64,000 nt of DNA from Gnetum montanum (lineage: Eukaryota > Streptophyta > Gnetopsida > Gnetales > Gnetaceae), in the NCBI GenBank assembly GCA_015680685.1, contig MNCI01010504.1, forward strand, positions 257,235-321,234. Reading direction: 5' to 3'. Position numbers and translations under genes: made by a program. This document shows positions 1 to 11,711 of the stretch, in pieces. The notes under the pieces are model-generated. The model did not search any database. It worked only from the letters and a program-made list of their open reading frames with translations, and had not been told where the DNA came from. Position 1 is the first letter of the stretch. The number at the start of each line of letters is the position of its first letter.

Positions 1-900
1 ACTGATCAGCCTATCATGAGTCACCAAGACAAGAACTTGGGAGTGTCTAGTGTCCCAAACCTAACGACTATAGTTAATAATGCAAAAACTCTTCCATGAG
101 AGATACAAATGTTGGGTCAAATGGATCAAGTCTCAATAGATAAAAACATTCCAAATAGCAGAGACTTGGCCAGTGCCCTAACCTAGGTTACACAGGCCTT
201 AAAACAAAAGAACACCTCTCTAAGCCTATATGACTTAGTAATGACCTCCTTGGTACATCGGGAAGCTCTAGTCCATATGTTGACTTCAATCCCTATTAGT
301 GAAGACATTCTTGCAAATGAACCATCTATTTATGCCGTATTGACTCCACATCAAGAATCGAGGTCCACATCTCTAGGATTTCATGCTAGTGACATTAAAC
401 AAGATGAAAAAATGAGAGAGGTCACTACCGCCCCTATGTTTATAACGATACAAATTAACCAATTTAAGATACATAGGGTGCATGTTGATGATGGAGTGGC
501 AACAAATGTAATACCTTTTCCTATCATTGAACGACTAGGCCTCATGAAAGAAATACAACCAACAACAACATCATTCTTGAAATCTTTAGTGGTTCTCGTG
601 TCGTGGTAAAAGACATGGTTACCTTGGATTTCATAGCAAGGGACTGGTTCCCCACATCGGCCGAATTCGTAGTCGTGGATGAGATTTTAGGGTTCAATCT
701 GATTTTGGGATGGCCTTGGTTAGCTCAACTAAAAGTGTTGGCACATTTGGCCATTTCATGAAGCAGGTTAAATAGTTGAAATTCTTTTATGAAGAAGTGA
801 TTAAATTTACAGTTTTAAAGAAGGAAAATGAGTAACCAGAAGGCATTTTTTTTTATATGTATATACCGGAGCAAGTTTACACAGCCATGTTGAGAAGTAT
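1..900 (+). pseudogene. gag-protease linker and aspartic protease, element A
   Basis: The conceptual frame from 1 to 240 is a gag-protease linker, followed at 241 by the segment leading into the protease. The active-site region reads VDDGVATNVIP near 484-516, where the family usually has a D-[GS]-[GA] triad, so the catalytic box is altered. The second protease motif, FNLILGWPWLAQL, is near 693-731. A frame change occurs near 600. About 900 marks the left side of an internal deletion. The same linker and protease recur in B (minus strand, 21683-22380) and E (28730-29510), which supports the reading. Confidence 0.8.
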
Positions 901-939
901 GTTGCTCTACTTTCCTAGATCACTAAGGTTTACAGCAGT

Positions 940-1520
940 CTGAGGTTATTTCTCCTGGGTAATTATGTAACTCAATCCTCCACTAAAGGTCAAATAGTAG
1001 TCAATCAATTGACCACTTCACCAACACAAGATCAAGCGATAATCAATCCCGAATTCCCTGATGAAAGTTTTAACAACATCATAACTGTGCCTGATAACTA
1101 CGATGTAATCCTTTACTTTGATGGAGCTTCAACTTCCTAAGGAGGGAGCACTACAGCCATCATAACATATCCCTTTGGAGAAATTTGATCCTTTGCCTAT
1201 CGACTAACCTTCCCTTGTACCAACAACGTGGCAAAGTACGAAGGTCTTCTTAGAGGTCTTATAGCAGCACTAACTTTGAGAATCACACATTTTGTAGTTC
1301 GAGGTGACTCACAATTAGTAATCAACCATGTCATAGAGGTTTATGCATGCAAGGCTTCTCATTTGCAACCATACTGTGACCTGACTAAACACTTGCTGAA
1401 AGAATTGATCAACATAGATGTGCAAAATATTCCTAGGAATGAAAATACCATCGTCGATGCACTTGCTACACTAGCCTTAAACATGACACTTGAGATGTTC
1501 CATGCATTGCCTAGTTCTAT
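940..1520 (+). pseudogene. archaeal-type RNase H (aRH) domain, element A
   Basis: From about 945 the frame matches the linker after the pol RNase H of element E (LTTSP..DQ..I.P.F.DE). The second RNase H follows: FDGAST near 1120, then CTNN.A.YEGL near 1220-1245, GDSQLVINHV near 1303-1332, and the closing PRNENTIVDALATLA near 1432-1476. These are the usual landmarks of the extra RNase H of Tat/Ogre elements. Stops at about 1138 (TAA) and 1188 (TGA) break it. The first pol RNase H and the whole RT are missing, so this domain is joined almost directly to protease. Confidence 0.85.
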
Positions 1521-2838
1521 AACAAACTGTTCCAAACCTATAACCGATGCTCTCAACGAAATACCCATAGTGTCCGTTAGCACTACACAAGAAATAGAAT
1601 GGTATGATGACATAAAAGACTACCTTCAACAAGGAAAATCATCAGAACATTTGACAAGTGCCCAAAAAGATGCAGTACGAAAATGCTCTCAACAATATGC
1701 ATTAATAGGAGACACCTTGTATTGTAGATCCTATGAAGGCATCCTGTTGATGTGCATTAGTAGCATCGATGGCCAAAAAATTGTGGAACAGGTTCACGAA
1801 GGACTTTGGAGAGGGCATATAGCACCCAAAGCAATGGCAACAACAATTAGATGTTTGGGCTACTACTAGCCACACATAGAGTACGATTTCTTCTCTAGGG
1901 TTAGAAAATGTAACATTTGCCAAAGGCACGGTAACCTAATACATGTGCCACCTAATGAGTTGCATATCACACAAATCACATGGCCATTCCAAAAATGGGG
2001 ATTAGACATCATTGGGCCGATAACACCGCCATCTTTGGTAGGACATAGCTTCATCATCACTGCAATCGAATATTTCAAAAAATGGGTAGAATCTATCCCC
2101 ATTAGGAAAACCACATCTAAATATGTTTTCAATTTCGTATTAGAAAACATCGTGACTGGATTTGGTATCCCGATAACCATAGTCATCGATAATGGGCCAT
2201 AGTTCAGCAGTACGGATACTAAATTACTCTATTAAAGCCTAGGTATTAAACACTCATTTTCATCACCATATTACCCATAGAGCAATGGCCAAGTGGATTC
2301 TACGAACAAAAAAATCATCATGGTGCTCAAAAAGATGTTGAATCAGAGCAAGAGACAGTGGAATGAGCAGTTAATCTACGCATTATGGGCATACCAAACA
2401 ACGCATCAAACGTCCATAGGTAAAACACCATATAGCCTTGTATACGGGTTTGAAGCTATATTACCTTTGGAGTTATAGGTTTCCTTGTTGTGGATAACGC
2501 TCTCTAGCCTTCTCGATGAAAGCTAGAACAACGAGCTATGCATTGCTTACCTTGACTTGGTGGAAGAAGAAAGGGCACGTGCACTTAATCAAATTGAATG
2601 GTATCAGAGACAACAATGACGACATCATCAACACAATCCATATAAGCGACCGATCAAGGAAGGTGACCTAGTTCTCAAGGCAGTTCGCGAACACATGGAC
2701 AAATTCTCAGCTAACTGGGAAGGGCCTTACTTAGTTACCAAGGCATACGATAATGGAGCATTCAGACTTGTTGACATGGATGGAAATGAGTTTTCTAATC
2801 CTACGAATCACATGTACCTAAAACCATACTACATCTGA
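1521..2838 (+). pseudogene. integrase, element A
   Basis: After a linker, the zinc-binding region (HEGLWRGHIAPKAMA, then CNICQRHG) lies near 1795-1930. The catalytic core has WGLDIIGPI near 1997-2023 (first Asp), IDNGP near 2185-2199 (second Asp) and NGQVDSTN near 2284-2307. In the last motif the usual catalytic Glu is Asp, with the normal 35-residue gap from the second Asp. The C-terminal part (EGDLVLKAV..., then GPYLV..., NPTNHMYLKPYYI) ends at a TGA at 2836-2838. Stops at 1868, 2200 and 2476 show it is a pseudogene. Integrase normally joins the element cDNA to host DNA. Confidence 0.85.
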
Positions 2839-2844
2839 TGAACT

Positions 2845-3190
2845 TAAGGTATGTTTTAGTCCTGGCATCATGACCTAAATCTGATACCACAGAATAGTCC
2901 TGGAGCTATGACTTAAAACTAGTACCACAGAACGTCTTGGCGTCATGACAATAAACTGACACCATAGAGCTTTGTCCAGTATGACACTAAAATGACATGC
3001 TTATCCATCAGAGTCCACTAAGACTATAAACTATCTTACCTCTTCATAGTCTACCATGACTATAAACTAGCATTGCATTATCCGCTACGACGATAAATTG
3101 GTGATGTCCAAAGGATTATGAGGTGAAACTAATCCATAATAGTCTGCTAAGACTACAAACTGGTGACATCATCAATAACCTAGCATCATT
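2845..3190 (+). repeat. degenerate minisatellite in 3' UTR of element A
   Basis: About eight loose copies of a unit like TCTGCTATGACTATAAACTGGCA, separated by variable spacers. Clear cores: CATGACCTAAATCTG near 2868, CTATGACTTAAAACTAG near 2908, CTACCATGACTATAAACTAG near 3050, CTGCTAAGACTACAAACTGG near 3143. The same unit occurs in the 3' UTR of E and on both sides of the antisense units in B and E. Tandem repeats in the 3' UTR are known for Ogre/Tat elements. Confidence 0.75.
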
Positions 3191-4163
3191 TAAAAAGACA
3201 TGCTACTGCAGTCAGCTGTACGTGCTCACCAAAAACCTACCACCTAATTTGTCACATAGACCTGGATGAAACTGATGTTGTTCAAGATTTTGTTTGCCTT
3301 GAAAACTCCACATGATGGCTCCATTTCGTTGGCTACATTCAAGTTTAAAGTGTTTAGCTAACTGAATCATTTGTGGTTTTCTTGTCCCCTTGGAGTTGTG
3401 TTTGCAGGATGACATGCCTGGGGCATTTGTGCACAGATGCACTTCATCATGACGACAAGGTATCACATTCTTCCTGACACTCACAACTAGGTTAATCAAT
3501 CTGCTCATAAGTACATTTCTAACTCCTGATGCATTACCTATTCCTCATCATGTTCCCCTTACCCTACTCAGTTACAATCCCTTGATACAATATTCATCCC
3601 AAAACTCTTGATGCACTGTTGCACACTGTGATTCTCTAAGCAGTTGTGATAGAAAACACAATGCATAACACATGATACCAATGTAAGCACGTGAGCATGA
3701 GTACAACACAAAAAAAGCAAGCTCTTTCAAAAAGACCAAAAAAAAGGTCGAAGAGAAAAACTCCTAGAAAAGATCTTCATGACCCCGTTGACATCATACA
3801 CCAAAGATCATTGGATCTTCTTATATAAGCCCTAGGAAAGAAGGCGATTGTCTTGAAAAAAAAACTTGTGTCTCAAATGATCATGTTGCACATCATCGCA
3901 TGGCTTTGGTTGTTCATAACGGGCTCCCTTAAAAATGACATAAGGGTTCCATTTCTCCAAAGAATGCACCTCGCATGCCTTGGTTTCGAGTCTGCTATAC
4001 ATTGGCTATTGACAAAGACCAAAAATTAGCTCATTCACATGAGAGCATTCCTCTCCTACAGTTAAAACAATGACATCCTTTGATCAATCCTTGATCCCCA
4101 TAGTTAAAACCTTCTTTCTCTAAACTAAATTCCCCTCAATCCAATGTACTTTTGAACATGGTG
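3191..4163. other. 3' untranslated region of element A, no gene seen
   Basis: No convincing coding frame. The short open stretch on the minus strand at 3212-3508 has no family resemblance I can see. There is an A-rich stretch near 3705-3770. The sequence ends at the LTR start without a strong polypurine tract. Confidence 0.6.
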
Positions 4164-4580
4164 TGATGACATCCATCCAAGGGCCGATGGACAATGCTTG
4201 GTAGTTGTTTGTTCATGGTGTTTTGTACTTCCTTATTGATGCCTCTCAGATGGATTCCTCCAGATGTCAACAAAGAGGGACCAATGAAACACCACAAAAT
4301 TTCAGCTTAACAATTTGAAACAAGAACCACTCAAGCCCTTTTCAACATTCAGGAGGCAAAACTTGACCAAGGCATGGAACTCACACCTAGCTTGTTCAAG
4401 CCAGCTTGCTCATGCTATTGAGCTAGCTTACCCTCAACGTGACCATCCCCGATAGCTTCCAAATTAGGTCAAAATGGTCCTAATTTGAATGGGCAAGGCT
4501 CTCTTGGGGCCCACTGATGACTGCTCCAAGTTTTAGCATTCAAAATCCAATATTTTAAGTCAAAATCACACAAATCTTGC

Positions 4581-5041
4581 TACTCACACTAAGGTCATGT
4601 TGAGGTCACACTGGCAGCATGAGTCTAGCGTGAGTCCAGTGTGAGTAACCCAAAACAGCCCCAAAACAATGTTAAAATGGCCTAATTTCGAGGGTACAAG
4701 GCCCCATCGAGATCAACTAATGATTTCTCCAAGTACTAGCCCTTAGCATTCTAATTTTGGGCTCGAAAATACACCATTTTCAGCACTCATGCTGAGGTCA
4801 CGCTGGAGTCACGCCCAGCTCATGCTGATAGCATGAATCCAGTGCGAGTTGCCAAAATGACCTGAATCAAAGCATAAAAAGGCTCAAATTTAGGTTGCAG
4901 GTCATCCCCAAAGGCAGGTAATAGTTACACTTGAAAGAAAGGTCTCAAAAAATCAAGATTTGGTGTGAAATGTACCATCCTAGTTTGCTCACGCCGAGGT
5001 CATGCTAAGGTCATGTTGGCAGCGTGAGTCCAGCGTGAGCA
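4581..5041. repeat. palindromes at ~200-bp spacing in LTR of element A
   Basis: Three inverted repeats of related sequence. TACTCACACT (4581-4590) pairs perfectly with AGTGTGAGTA (4638-4647). ACTCATGCTG (4785) pairs imperfectly with CAGTGCGAGT (4840-4849). TGCTCACGC (4986-4994) pairs perfectly with GCGTGAGCA (5033-5041). Starts are 204 and 201 bp apart. Copies of GAGGTCAYGCTGG and AGCGTGAGTCCAG fill the loops. They lie upstream of the TATA box, in the U3 part of the LTR. Confidence 0.8.
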
Positions 5042-5470
5042 CTAGTCATGACCAAACAAAAGCATTTCAAAAATGTGTTGAGGGTAGGCCAGGATAAGGT
5101 CAATGCATGCTGGTGACCTTGGGAAAGCAAAAATATATTCAGTAGTAGTCAGTCTACAGATTCAGAAATTCCAAGCGAGTTGGAGGCAAATTCTCTTCTT
5201 GAACATTATCAGTCACTATAAATTTTTCACATTTTTGTGCTGGTCAAGCTCTTATGCTACAAATTGTACATGCTTCTATGAGCATAAGGTAGCTTGCACA
5301 AGCTAAAACACATTGTAAGATACAGTTCATCCAATCTAGAATGTAGTCTACCTACGTATGTCCAGTTCATGCACGGTTGTGCATCGAGAACCTATCACAC
5401 AATCCATTTTTCTCTGGTCTCATAGCCATTGTTTTCATTCACAAATCATACTCTTGAGCCTAGAAAAATG

Positions 5471-5478
5471 TATAAATA
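5471..5478 (+). promoter_or_regulatory. TATA box of LTR, element A
   Basis: TATAAATA followed by CCCTATTC, in the same context as the TATA boxes of both E LTRs (TATAAATAYCCC). It is placed about 530 bp before the LTR end. Confidence 0.65.
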
Positions 5479-6010
5479 CCCTATTCATTGAAATAAATGG
5501 GGTTGGAAATTTTGAAAAAAGAAAACTAGCAATCCAGAGCCCAGACGCACGTGATCCTCAGCGCCTGTAAACACGTCACATCGGAGCTTAACGTCTGACT
5601 TGCAATCTAGACACGTGACTACGTTTTGACTGGTGCACATCTTGTTAATTAATGTAAAACAGTTTCATTTTTGCCTTCCATGGTACTGTTTTGGTTCATT
5701 GTTTGCATTATTCCATTTTATTGCATGTTTCTGCATACATTTGGTTTACGTTTACATGCTATATTCACGTTTACGCCTTGTTGCATTACACTTTCCATCC
5801 CACATTTCGCGACGATAACCCCAGCACAGGCAATAGCATACACTTGAGGATGTCCTTGGTTGATTTTCTTGTAGACCAATGAAGGCACTCTGCCTTCATT
5901 TTTCCAGCTTTCCCTCATGCGAAGGTAGGGTCAGCTGTATCTCTCTAGAGATCTTTTGACGTTCATTTTTCCTCCAGCCTTACGCCGATGATTTCAGACA
6001 GTACAGTAAT

Positions 6011-6885
6011 CACTTAAGATATAGGTCATGGCTCTATGGTATGTTTCTTTGGAGTTCTTAAGGCAAAAGGGCATCATAGTATAACAAAAAGTACCTCATC
6101 GAGTCATAAATATTGTGCTAAGTTGGTGTTCTACATTGATCCTAATTTGGTTATATCTTGAGAATTCATCCATAAAGGATAGTAAGGCATGTTCAACTAT
6201 AGTATCGATAAGTTGATCAATATTAGGAAAAGGGAAGTCGTCCTTGATGGTTGCTTTATTTAGGTCTCAAAAATCAATGAAAATATATATACTCCTATTT
6301 TTCTTATGAACTACTACTATGTTGGATACCCATTCTGCATAATCAACAACCCTAATGAAACCTACTTGGTAGAGCTTTGAGATTTCATTGCAAACTTCCA
6401 AGGCCAAATTACGTCTAATCTTTCACAATTTTTGCTTAATTGGTCTAATGCTAGGTTCCAGTATGATGTTGTGCTAGACTAGATATGGGTTTAGGCCTAG
6501 CATATCTTACTATGATGAGGAAAATACCTTAATGTTGTTTTGTAAGACTTTGGTGATTTCTTGGACACATTAAGGCTCTAATGAGGAACTTAGTTTAAGG
6601 GTTTTCTTCTCACCACTGTGTGTTGTGATAGAACCTCAACTAGAGGATCTTTAGTTATGTCTTCTACTTCTTCTAAGTTAATGGTTTTGACTAGGTTTCC
6701 AGGCCATTCTAGAAATTTCTTTATTGAGGCTATGTGGTCTACAAGACCCTTAGGCTCAAGATCTAGGCAATAAGGGTTGATACACTATTTAATATCACTG
6801 TGAGGTCCATGTAGATACAAAGGAAAACTAATTTTCTCCTAGGTACTCATATTTTGATCTTACGTATCAACCAAAAGCATATTAA
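6011..6885 (-). pseudogene. reverse transcriptase N-terminal half, element B
   Basis: Minus-strand translation gives the Tat RT from its upstream exon to just before the catalytic box. Landmarks in order: LDLEPKGLVDHIASI (about 6725-6770), LKLSSSL (about 6575-6600), EISKLYQVGFIRVVDYAEWVSNIVVV (about 6300-6395), DLNKATIKDDFP (about 6220-6265), DEFSRYNQIRIN (about 6125-6165), TFCYTMMPF (about 6055-6085) and MTYILSDY (about 6012-6035). Each matches the two RT copies of E. The YVDD box is not present because element A interrupts the gene here. A few stops occur, for example TGA after IDF, which E also has as a stop at that codon. Confidence 0.85.
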
Positions 6886-7084
6886 GTGGCACCTAGGTAA
6901 AAGTGAATAAATAATGTTAAAATATCATAAAACATATGCAAATCTAATGTGATCAAGCCCATCCAAGGTCATAAGGTTAATTTAGAAAAGTGCAATAGAG
7001 GTAAACAAAGGTTACATAAGGGTCAAACAAGGCAAAATATAAGGAGTAAGCTACAAATTATTAACAAGTATCATAATTTTTCCA
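6886..7084. other. end of protease-RT interval of B, nothing recognised
   Basis: A-rich sequence between the minisatellite and the RT. The minus-strand text near 6895-6880, CCTAG then GTGCCACTT, corresponds to the CAG/GTATCACTT splice-acceptor-like site before the RT of E, so this is inferred to be the 3' end of an intron. Confidence 0.4.
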
Positions 7085-7170
7085 GTTTTAGGCCTTATCA
7101 GGCCATGATTCTAGTTTACAGTCTTGGCGGACTATGATGCCAGTTGAAGGCCTTAGCGGGCCATGGTCAT
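7085..7170 (-). repeat. minisatellite, distal copy in element B
   Basis: On the plus strand: TTTTAGGCCTTATCAGGCCATG near 7083-7104, AGTCTTGGCGGACTATG near 7119-7136 and GAAGGCCTTAGCGGGCCATGG near 7146-7166. In B orientation this is CCATGGCCCGCTAAGGCCTTC, the same unit as in the 3' UTRs of A and E. It brackets the antisense unit of B on the RT side. Confidence 0.7.
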
Positions 7171-7539
7171 ATGGTGTCAAATGGTGGTCAAGGAAGGTCA
7201 AACCCCACTATTTGATATCATTTAAAGGCCAAAAAAGACAAATAGAGCTATAATAAGGCAAATAGTGAACATATGATACTGTATAATATCCATAGAATGG
7301 CAACAAGGTTCACCAAGCAACATAAGTCCAAAACAAGCCAAAACATTACGTAATAAGGCATAAATCAAGAAAAATAGGTCATATATGATGAAATATAGTT
7401 AATATAGGCTAATAATGGTCAGGGTTTGCTGGTTTTAAGCCTCAACTAGCAATGTTTTAAGGCTACAAGGTTATTAGGTAAGTTTAGGCATTAATCAAGG
7501 TTGGTTTTGGGCTGTCTAGACCCAAAAATCAAGTGTTTT
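7171..7539. other. A-rich spacer in element B, no gene seen
   Basis: Contains many short AAGGC/TAAGGC words and no coding frame. It leads into the 180-bp array. Confidence 0.5.
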
Positions 7540-10500
7540 GAGGCTTCCATGCTAGGCTCAGCATGGAAATAGGGGTCCTTAGTATGGAGACTAAGGAAAA
7601 TAGGTTTTTGGGTGCTCAAAGGTCCAAATTTAAGGTCCCAAGACCTTCCCAAGGTAGCATAGGGTTAGATCCATCAAAATTGGATTCTCTAGAGGTCTAT
7701 AAGGGCCAAAAAGCATGTTTTGAAGTCTTTCCCCCTTGTTTCCACATTGGAGAGCATGGAAGGAGGAAATTCAACATGGGGAACCCAAATCCAAGAAAAA
7801 ATGAAGTCAAGCATGGGAAAATAGGTGGCTGGAGTCTAGATCTGGAACTTATGCACCTCTAAACTTTGTTTTGAGGCAATTTGAGGCCATTTTGAGGGTC
7901 AATAAATGTTGAAATGGCTTCCTCCAATTCTTCGATTCTGTGCATAGTATCCTTAGTGTGGAGAAATAGGGGGATACTTATTTGATAGATTTAGAGTGAT
8001 TTTGGGGCACTTTGACCAAGTTTCTAGGGCCCTAGGATTGTAGACTTTGATTTTGCAAGTTTCTGGTTGATTTTGGGCATCTTTGAAGGTTGTTTAAGGG
8101 TACTTAAGGTCTTCCTTCCTATTTCCATGCTATGGGAGTTACTACAACATGAAAGAATGGAGTGAATGGGGTTTAGAGATGAAATGAGGTCAAACAAGTG
8201 AAATATTGAGGCTATGAGATCTTAGGCTTCTCCAGTGAAGATCCTTGGCTTCTAGGAGTGTCATCTTGCCTCCAAAAACAACTTCCTACCCTTGTTTCCA
8301 CGTTGGAAAAGTTACCCCAACATGGAGGAAATAAGAATATTACATCTACATCAACTTAGGTCATAATCAACCATGCATGTTACCTCTTGAGGCTGCTAGG
8401 GTCAAGGGCCATGGATCCATGTCAAAATTGGATAGTTTTGGGTATCACTAAGTGGTTGTTTGGCTTCCCTCCTTTCTTCCACTTTGGGGATAGAGATATT
8501 AGCATGGAAAAGAAGGGGAAATAAATTTTTGACAATTTGAAATCAATTTTGTGATGTTTAAGGGCTCCAATAGTTACCGCCAGGGTTTTAGAGTGTACAA
8601 AAGGTCATTTGATGTCATTCTAAGTTGTTTAGGAGCCCTAAACAAGTCCCCCATTGAGTTTCCATGCTAGAGAAGCTACCATCAGCATGGAAAAGGGATC
8701 CCTAGTGTGGAAGAACCATGCATCTTAGTTCTAGGCCAATTTTAACCTCAATCGACTTTGCATGTCAACTTCTGAGGCTATAGGGGTTGAGAATTGAGGT
8801 TTGGTGTTAAATTTTGGTGACTTTGAGTGTTTCTAAGTGTTTTTTGAGACTTCCCCTATTCTTTCCATTTTGGGGATGAATATCACAGCAAGGAAAAAAA
8901 GGGGGAATGGATTTTTAACCTTCTAACAATAGTTTCTTAAATTTTGAAAGCTCCAATGATGCTGACAAGGTTGTAGAGTGCATATAAGCTTGGTTAATGT
9001 TATTTTAGGTAGTTATGGACTTCAAATGGGTTTCCACCTTAATTTCCACATTGAAAAGAATGGAGGAAGGGATTACCAGCATGGAGATACCAAAAGACTT
9101 AGATCTAGCATAGTTTTGATTTCAATCGACCATGCATGTTAGCCTTTGAGACTGTTGAGGTTGAAGACTAAGGCTTGGAGTCAAAATTGGTCATTTTAAA
9201 GGGTTTTAAAGTGGTTTTTGGACTTACCCCTCTTGTTCCATGCTAGGGCTTCTATGATCAATGTGAAAAATTAGAAGCAAAGTGTTTTGATACTTTATGA
9301 TCACTTTTGATCATGCATGTAGGCTTCTGAGGTTGTTGGCGATGATGGTTAATCCCTGGTGTCAAAATTTGGTTGTCTTGAAGGTTGATGAGTGGTTTTG
9401 GGCTTCTCCCATTTTTCCATGTTTAGGATTCCATGTCTAGTGTGGAAAAATGGGGGGAAAAATATTTGATCATTTTTGGCCACTTTGAGTCATGCATGCA
9501 GGTTTCTAAGGTTGTCGATGTTAACTGTTAACACCTGATGTCAAATTTTCATTGTTTCAAGGTTGATAAGACATTTTTTGAACTTCCTCCCCTTTTTTTC
9601 ATGTTGGGGCTTTCATGCTAAGCATGGAAAAATGGGGGAAAATCTTTTTGATTAGTTTTTATCATTTTCAAACATGCATGAAGGCTTCCTAGGTTACTAA
9701 CATTGACTACTAACATTTGATGTCAAAATTTGGTTATTTCAATGATCATAAGGAATTTTTTGAACTCCACCATTTTTCCATGTTGGGGGTTCCATGCTCA
9801 ATGTGGAAAATTGGGGGCAAATAATTTTGATCATTTTTGGGCATGCATGTAGGCTTCCTAAGGTTGCCAGTGTTGACTGCTAACAACTAATGTCAAAATT
9901 TGGTTGTTTCAAGGTTGTTAAGGCATTTTTTGAACTTCCCCAATTTTTCCACACTAGGGCTTCCATGCTCAACATGGAAACTTGGGGGGAAGCTTTTTGA
10001 TCACTTTTGGTCACTTTCAGGCATGCATGCACGTTGACAAGCTTATCAGTATCACTTACTGCCATCTGATGTTGAAATTTGATTGTTCCAAGGGTCACAA
10101 GGCATTTTTTGGGCTTCCCAGCTTTTTCCACACTAGGGATTCCATGCTTAGCATGGAAACTTGGGGGGAAATATTTTTGATCTTCTATGGTCATTTTTGA
10201 ACATGCATGCACATTTACAAGGTTACCGATGTTGCCTGCTACCTTCTAACATTGAGATTTAGCTATTTCAAGGATCATAAGAAATTTTTTAGGATTTCCA
10301 TCATTTTCCCATGTTGGGGCTTCCATGATTAACATGGAAAATTGGGGAAAAAGCTTTTTTTCTATTATTTTTAATTAATCTGGCTATGCATGAGTGCTTA
10401 TAAGGTTGCTGGCATTGGCCATTAGTGCCTAAGGTCAAGATTTGGTTGTTTTGGAGCTATGAAAAAGTTTTCAAGATTCACATTTTCTCCACACTAGGGG

Positions 10501-11290
10501 TAAAAGGTTCAATGTGGAAGAGGTACCCCTTAGTAGAAAAAGTCAGATCTAGGCCATATTGATAGTCGATTGACCATGCATGTCAACCTCTAAGGTTGAC
10601 AGTGTCAATGGTCAATGTTGGGTGTCAAGATTTGATAGTTTGGAGTGTTCTAAGTGCCTCATGTAGTCTCCCCCATTTAATACATGTTGGAAATGGTGGC
10701 ATTGGCATGGATGAGAGGGAGATGACATATTTGTATCATTTTGACCCATGTTGGAGCTTCTGAAAGCTTTAGAGGGTTCTAGGAGGGTTTAGGGGTCACC
10801 AAGCATCAAGAAATGGTCATTAGGTCATCAATTTAGGTCATTTTTTGATTCCCCCATCTTTCCATGCTAAGGGTGAAAGGATCAACATGGACGAAGTCTT
10901 CCCCAATGTGGAAAACAAAAATCCCAGGTTTTGACTAGTTTTGACTAGGTTTGGTGAGTTTTTGAGGCTGCTGGAGATGCTTAGAGGGGTTCTAGGTCAT
11001 GTGGGGCCCACTTTGAGGTCAAAATTATGCTAGATGGGTGTCAGGAGATATGAGTGAGTGTCAACACCCTTCTTCCATGCTAGGCATTGTTGGCCCATCA
11101 TGGAAATCCATAGTACCTAGCCTTCTTCATGTTTTGCCCAAATTTGAAAACCTAGGAATGAAAAAGGTAAGTTTGGGTTACTAAAAATAAAAAGATATTT
11201 GTAAGTCTAAAATATTTTTAAAAGGATAAACATGTTTCCACACTAGGCATGGTATTACCAGTGTGGATGCATGGTGGTAAGGTTTCCATA
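7540..11290. repeat. tandem array of ~180-bp units, each with a TTCCATGC palindrome
   Basis: About twenty diverged monomers. Each has a core like TTTTTTGAACTTCCCCCA, then TTCCAYRYTRGGG, a palindrome TTCCATGCTYARCATGGAA and a purine run GGGGGAAA, followed by GCATGCATGYAGG. In the most regular part the palindromes start at 9250, 9429, 9611, 9790, 9961, 10140 and 10321, so spacings are 179, 182, 179, 171, 179 and 181 bp. Units before 9250 and after 10321 are more diverged but keep the spacing roughly. Open frames here, such as 7563-7862 and 9880-10212 (minus), repeat with the unit and look incidental. Related words recur in the LTR of B (about 46930-47700). Confidence 0.85.
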
Positions 11291-11360
11291 CTATTTTAAG
11301 TGTCAAAACTGGAAAAAAATCTCAACGTTGATGCAAATTTTTGCTGAAAGGGAAGGCGCA

Positions 11361-11528
11361 AGGTGGGGCCCACCATCCAAAAATTTAAAATTTTGAAAAG
11401 TGAAGTGTTTTACCCCTTAAATCCAATGTGAAATAGAACTTCCCCCATTTTTCTTTAGTTCACTTGTAGTCATGGTGCATTGAATTAGTAGCTGGGGTTT
11501 CGTTTAGGTTTTAGATGGGTTTTATAAG
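11361..11528 (+). promoter_or_regulatory. candidate promoter of the antisense unit in B
   Basis: A GGTGGGGCCCACC palindrome at 11362-11374 and a TATA-like TATAAG at 11523-11528 lie upstream of the ATG at 11712. The E unit has the same pair (GTGGGCCCAC near 35240-35249 and TATAAATAG at 35115-35123) upstream of a similar ATG. Promoter function is inferred from position only. Confidence 0.4.
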
Positions 11529-11711
11529 TCAAATTTTGTAAATTTTGATCATAATTATTATCTTTTAGCAACAACACATTAGAGAGAGCTCTAATAGAGA
11601 TTCTTATCATAGCCACAACCAATCTTTAGCATGGAAGCCTTCCATCTCTCTTGTAGCTAGCATAGAACTCATCTTCTCTTAATTTCTCTCTTTCTCAATG
11701 TTGAGCCTGCC

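Larger units (their letters stand above)
1..6005 (+). mobile_element. Tat-lineage Ty3/gypsy element A (3' part with 3' LTR)
   Basis: Remnant of a plus-strand LTR retrotransposon whose 5' part lies before the window. Order seen: end of gag, protease, a deletion, archaeal-type RNase H, integrase, a 3' untranslated region with minisatellites, and a 3' LTR. The second RNase H placed between the pol RNase H region and integrase is the hallmark of the Tat/Ogre lineage of plant Ty3/gypsy elements. Reading frames carry several stops, so it is dead. The LTR end at 6005 abuts antisense RT sequence of element B, so A is inferred to have inserted into the RT of B; its other flank is outside the window. 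Confidence 0.85.
4164..6005 (+). repeat. 3' LTR of element A
   Basis: Starts TGATGACATCC and ends TTTCAGACAGTACA. The start matches the right LTR of element E (40910): both share a block with GGTGTTTTGTA, then a ..CTCTCA.....CCTC.AGA..TCAACAAAGAGGG motif. The end matches the E LTR end (TTTTCAGT..CTACA). A TATA box lies at 5471. Length is about 1.84 kb. The middle part differs from the E LTR and holds a set of periodic palindromes. Directly after 6005 antisense RT sequence of B begins. Confidence 0.8.

Noticed and set aside
3212-3508. 98-codon minus-strand open frame in the 3' UTR of A
   Set aside because: No matching frame in the 3' UTR of E and no recognisable motif.
9880-10212. Open frames within the 180-bp array (7563-7862, 9880-10212, 9982-10200)
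   Set aside because: They repeat with the unit length, occur on both strands and show no family motif.
7540-11290. CRISPR-like array
   Set aside because: Repeats are long and diverged with no unique spacers, and the context is a plant genome.
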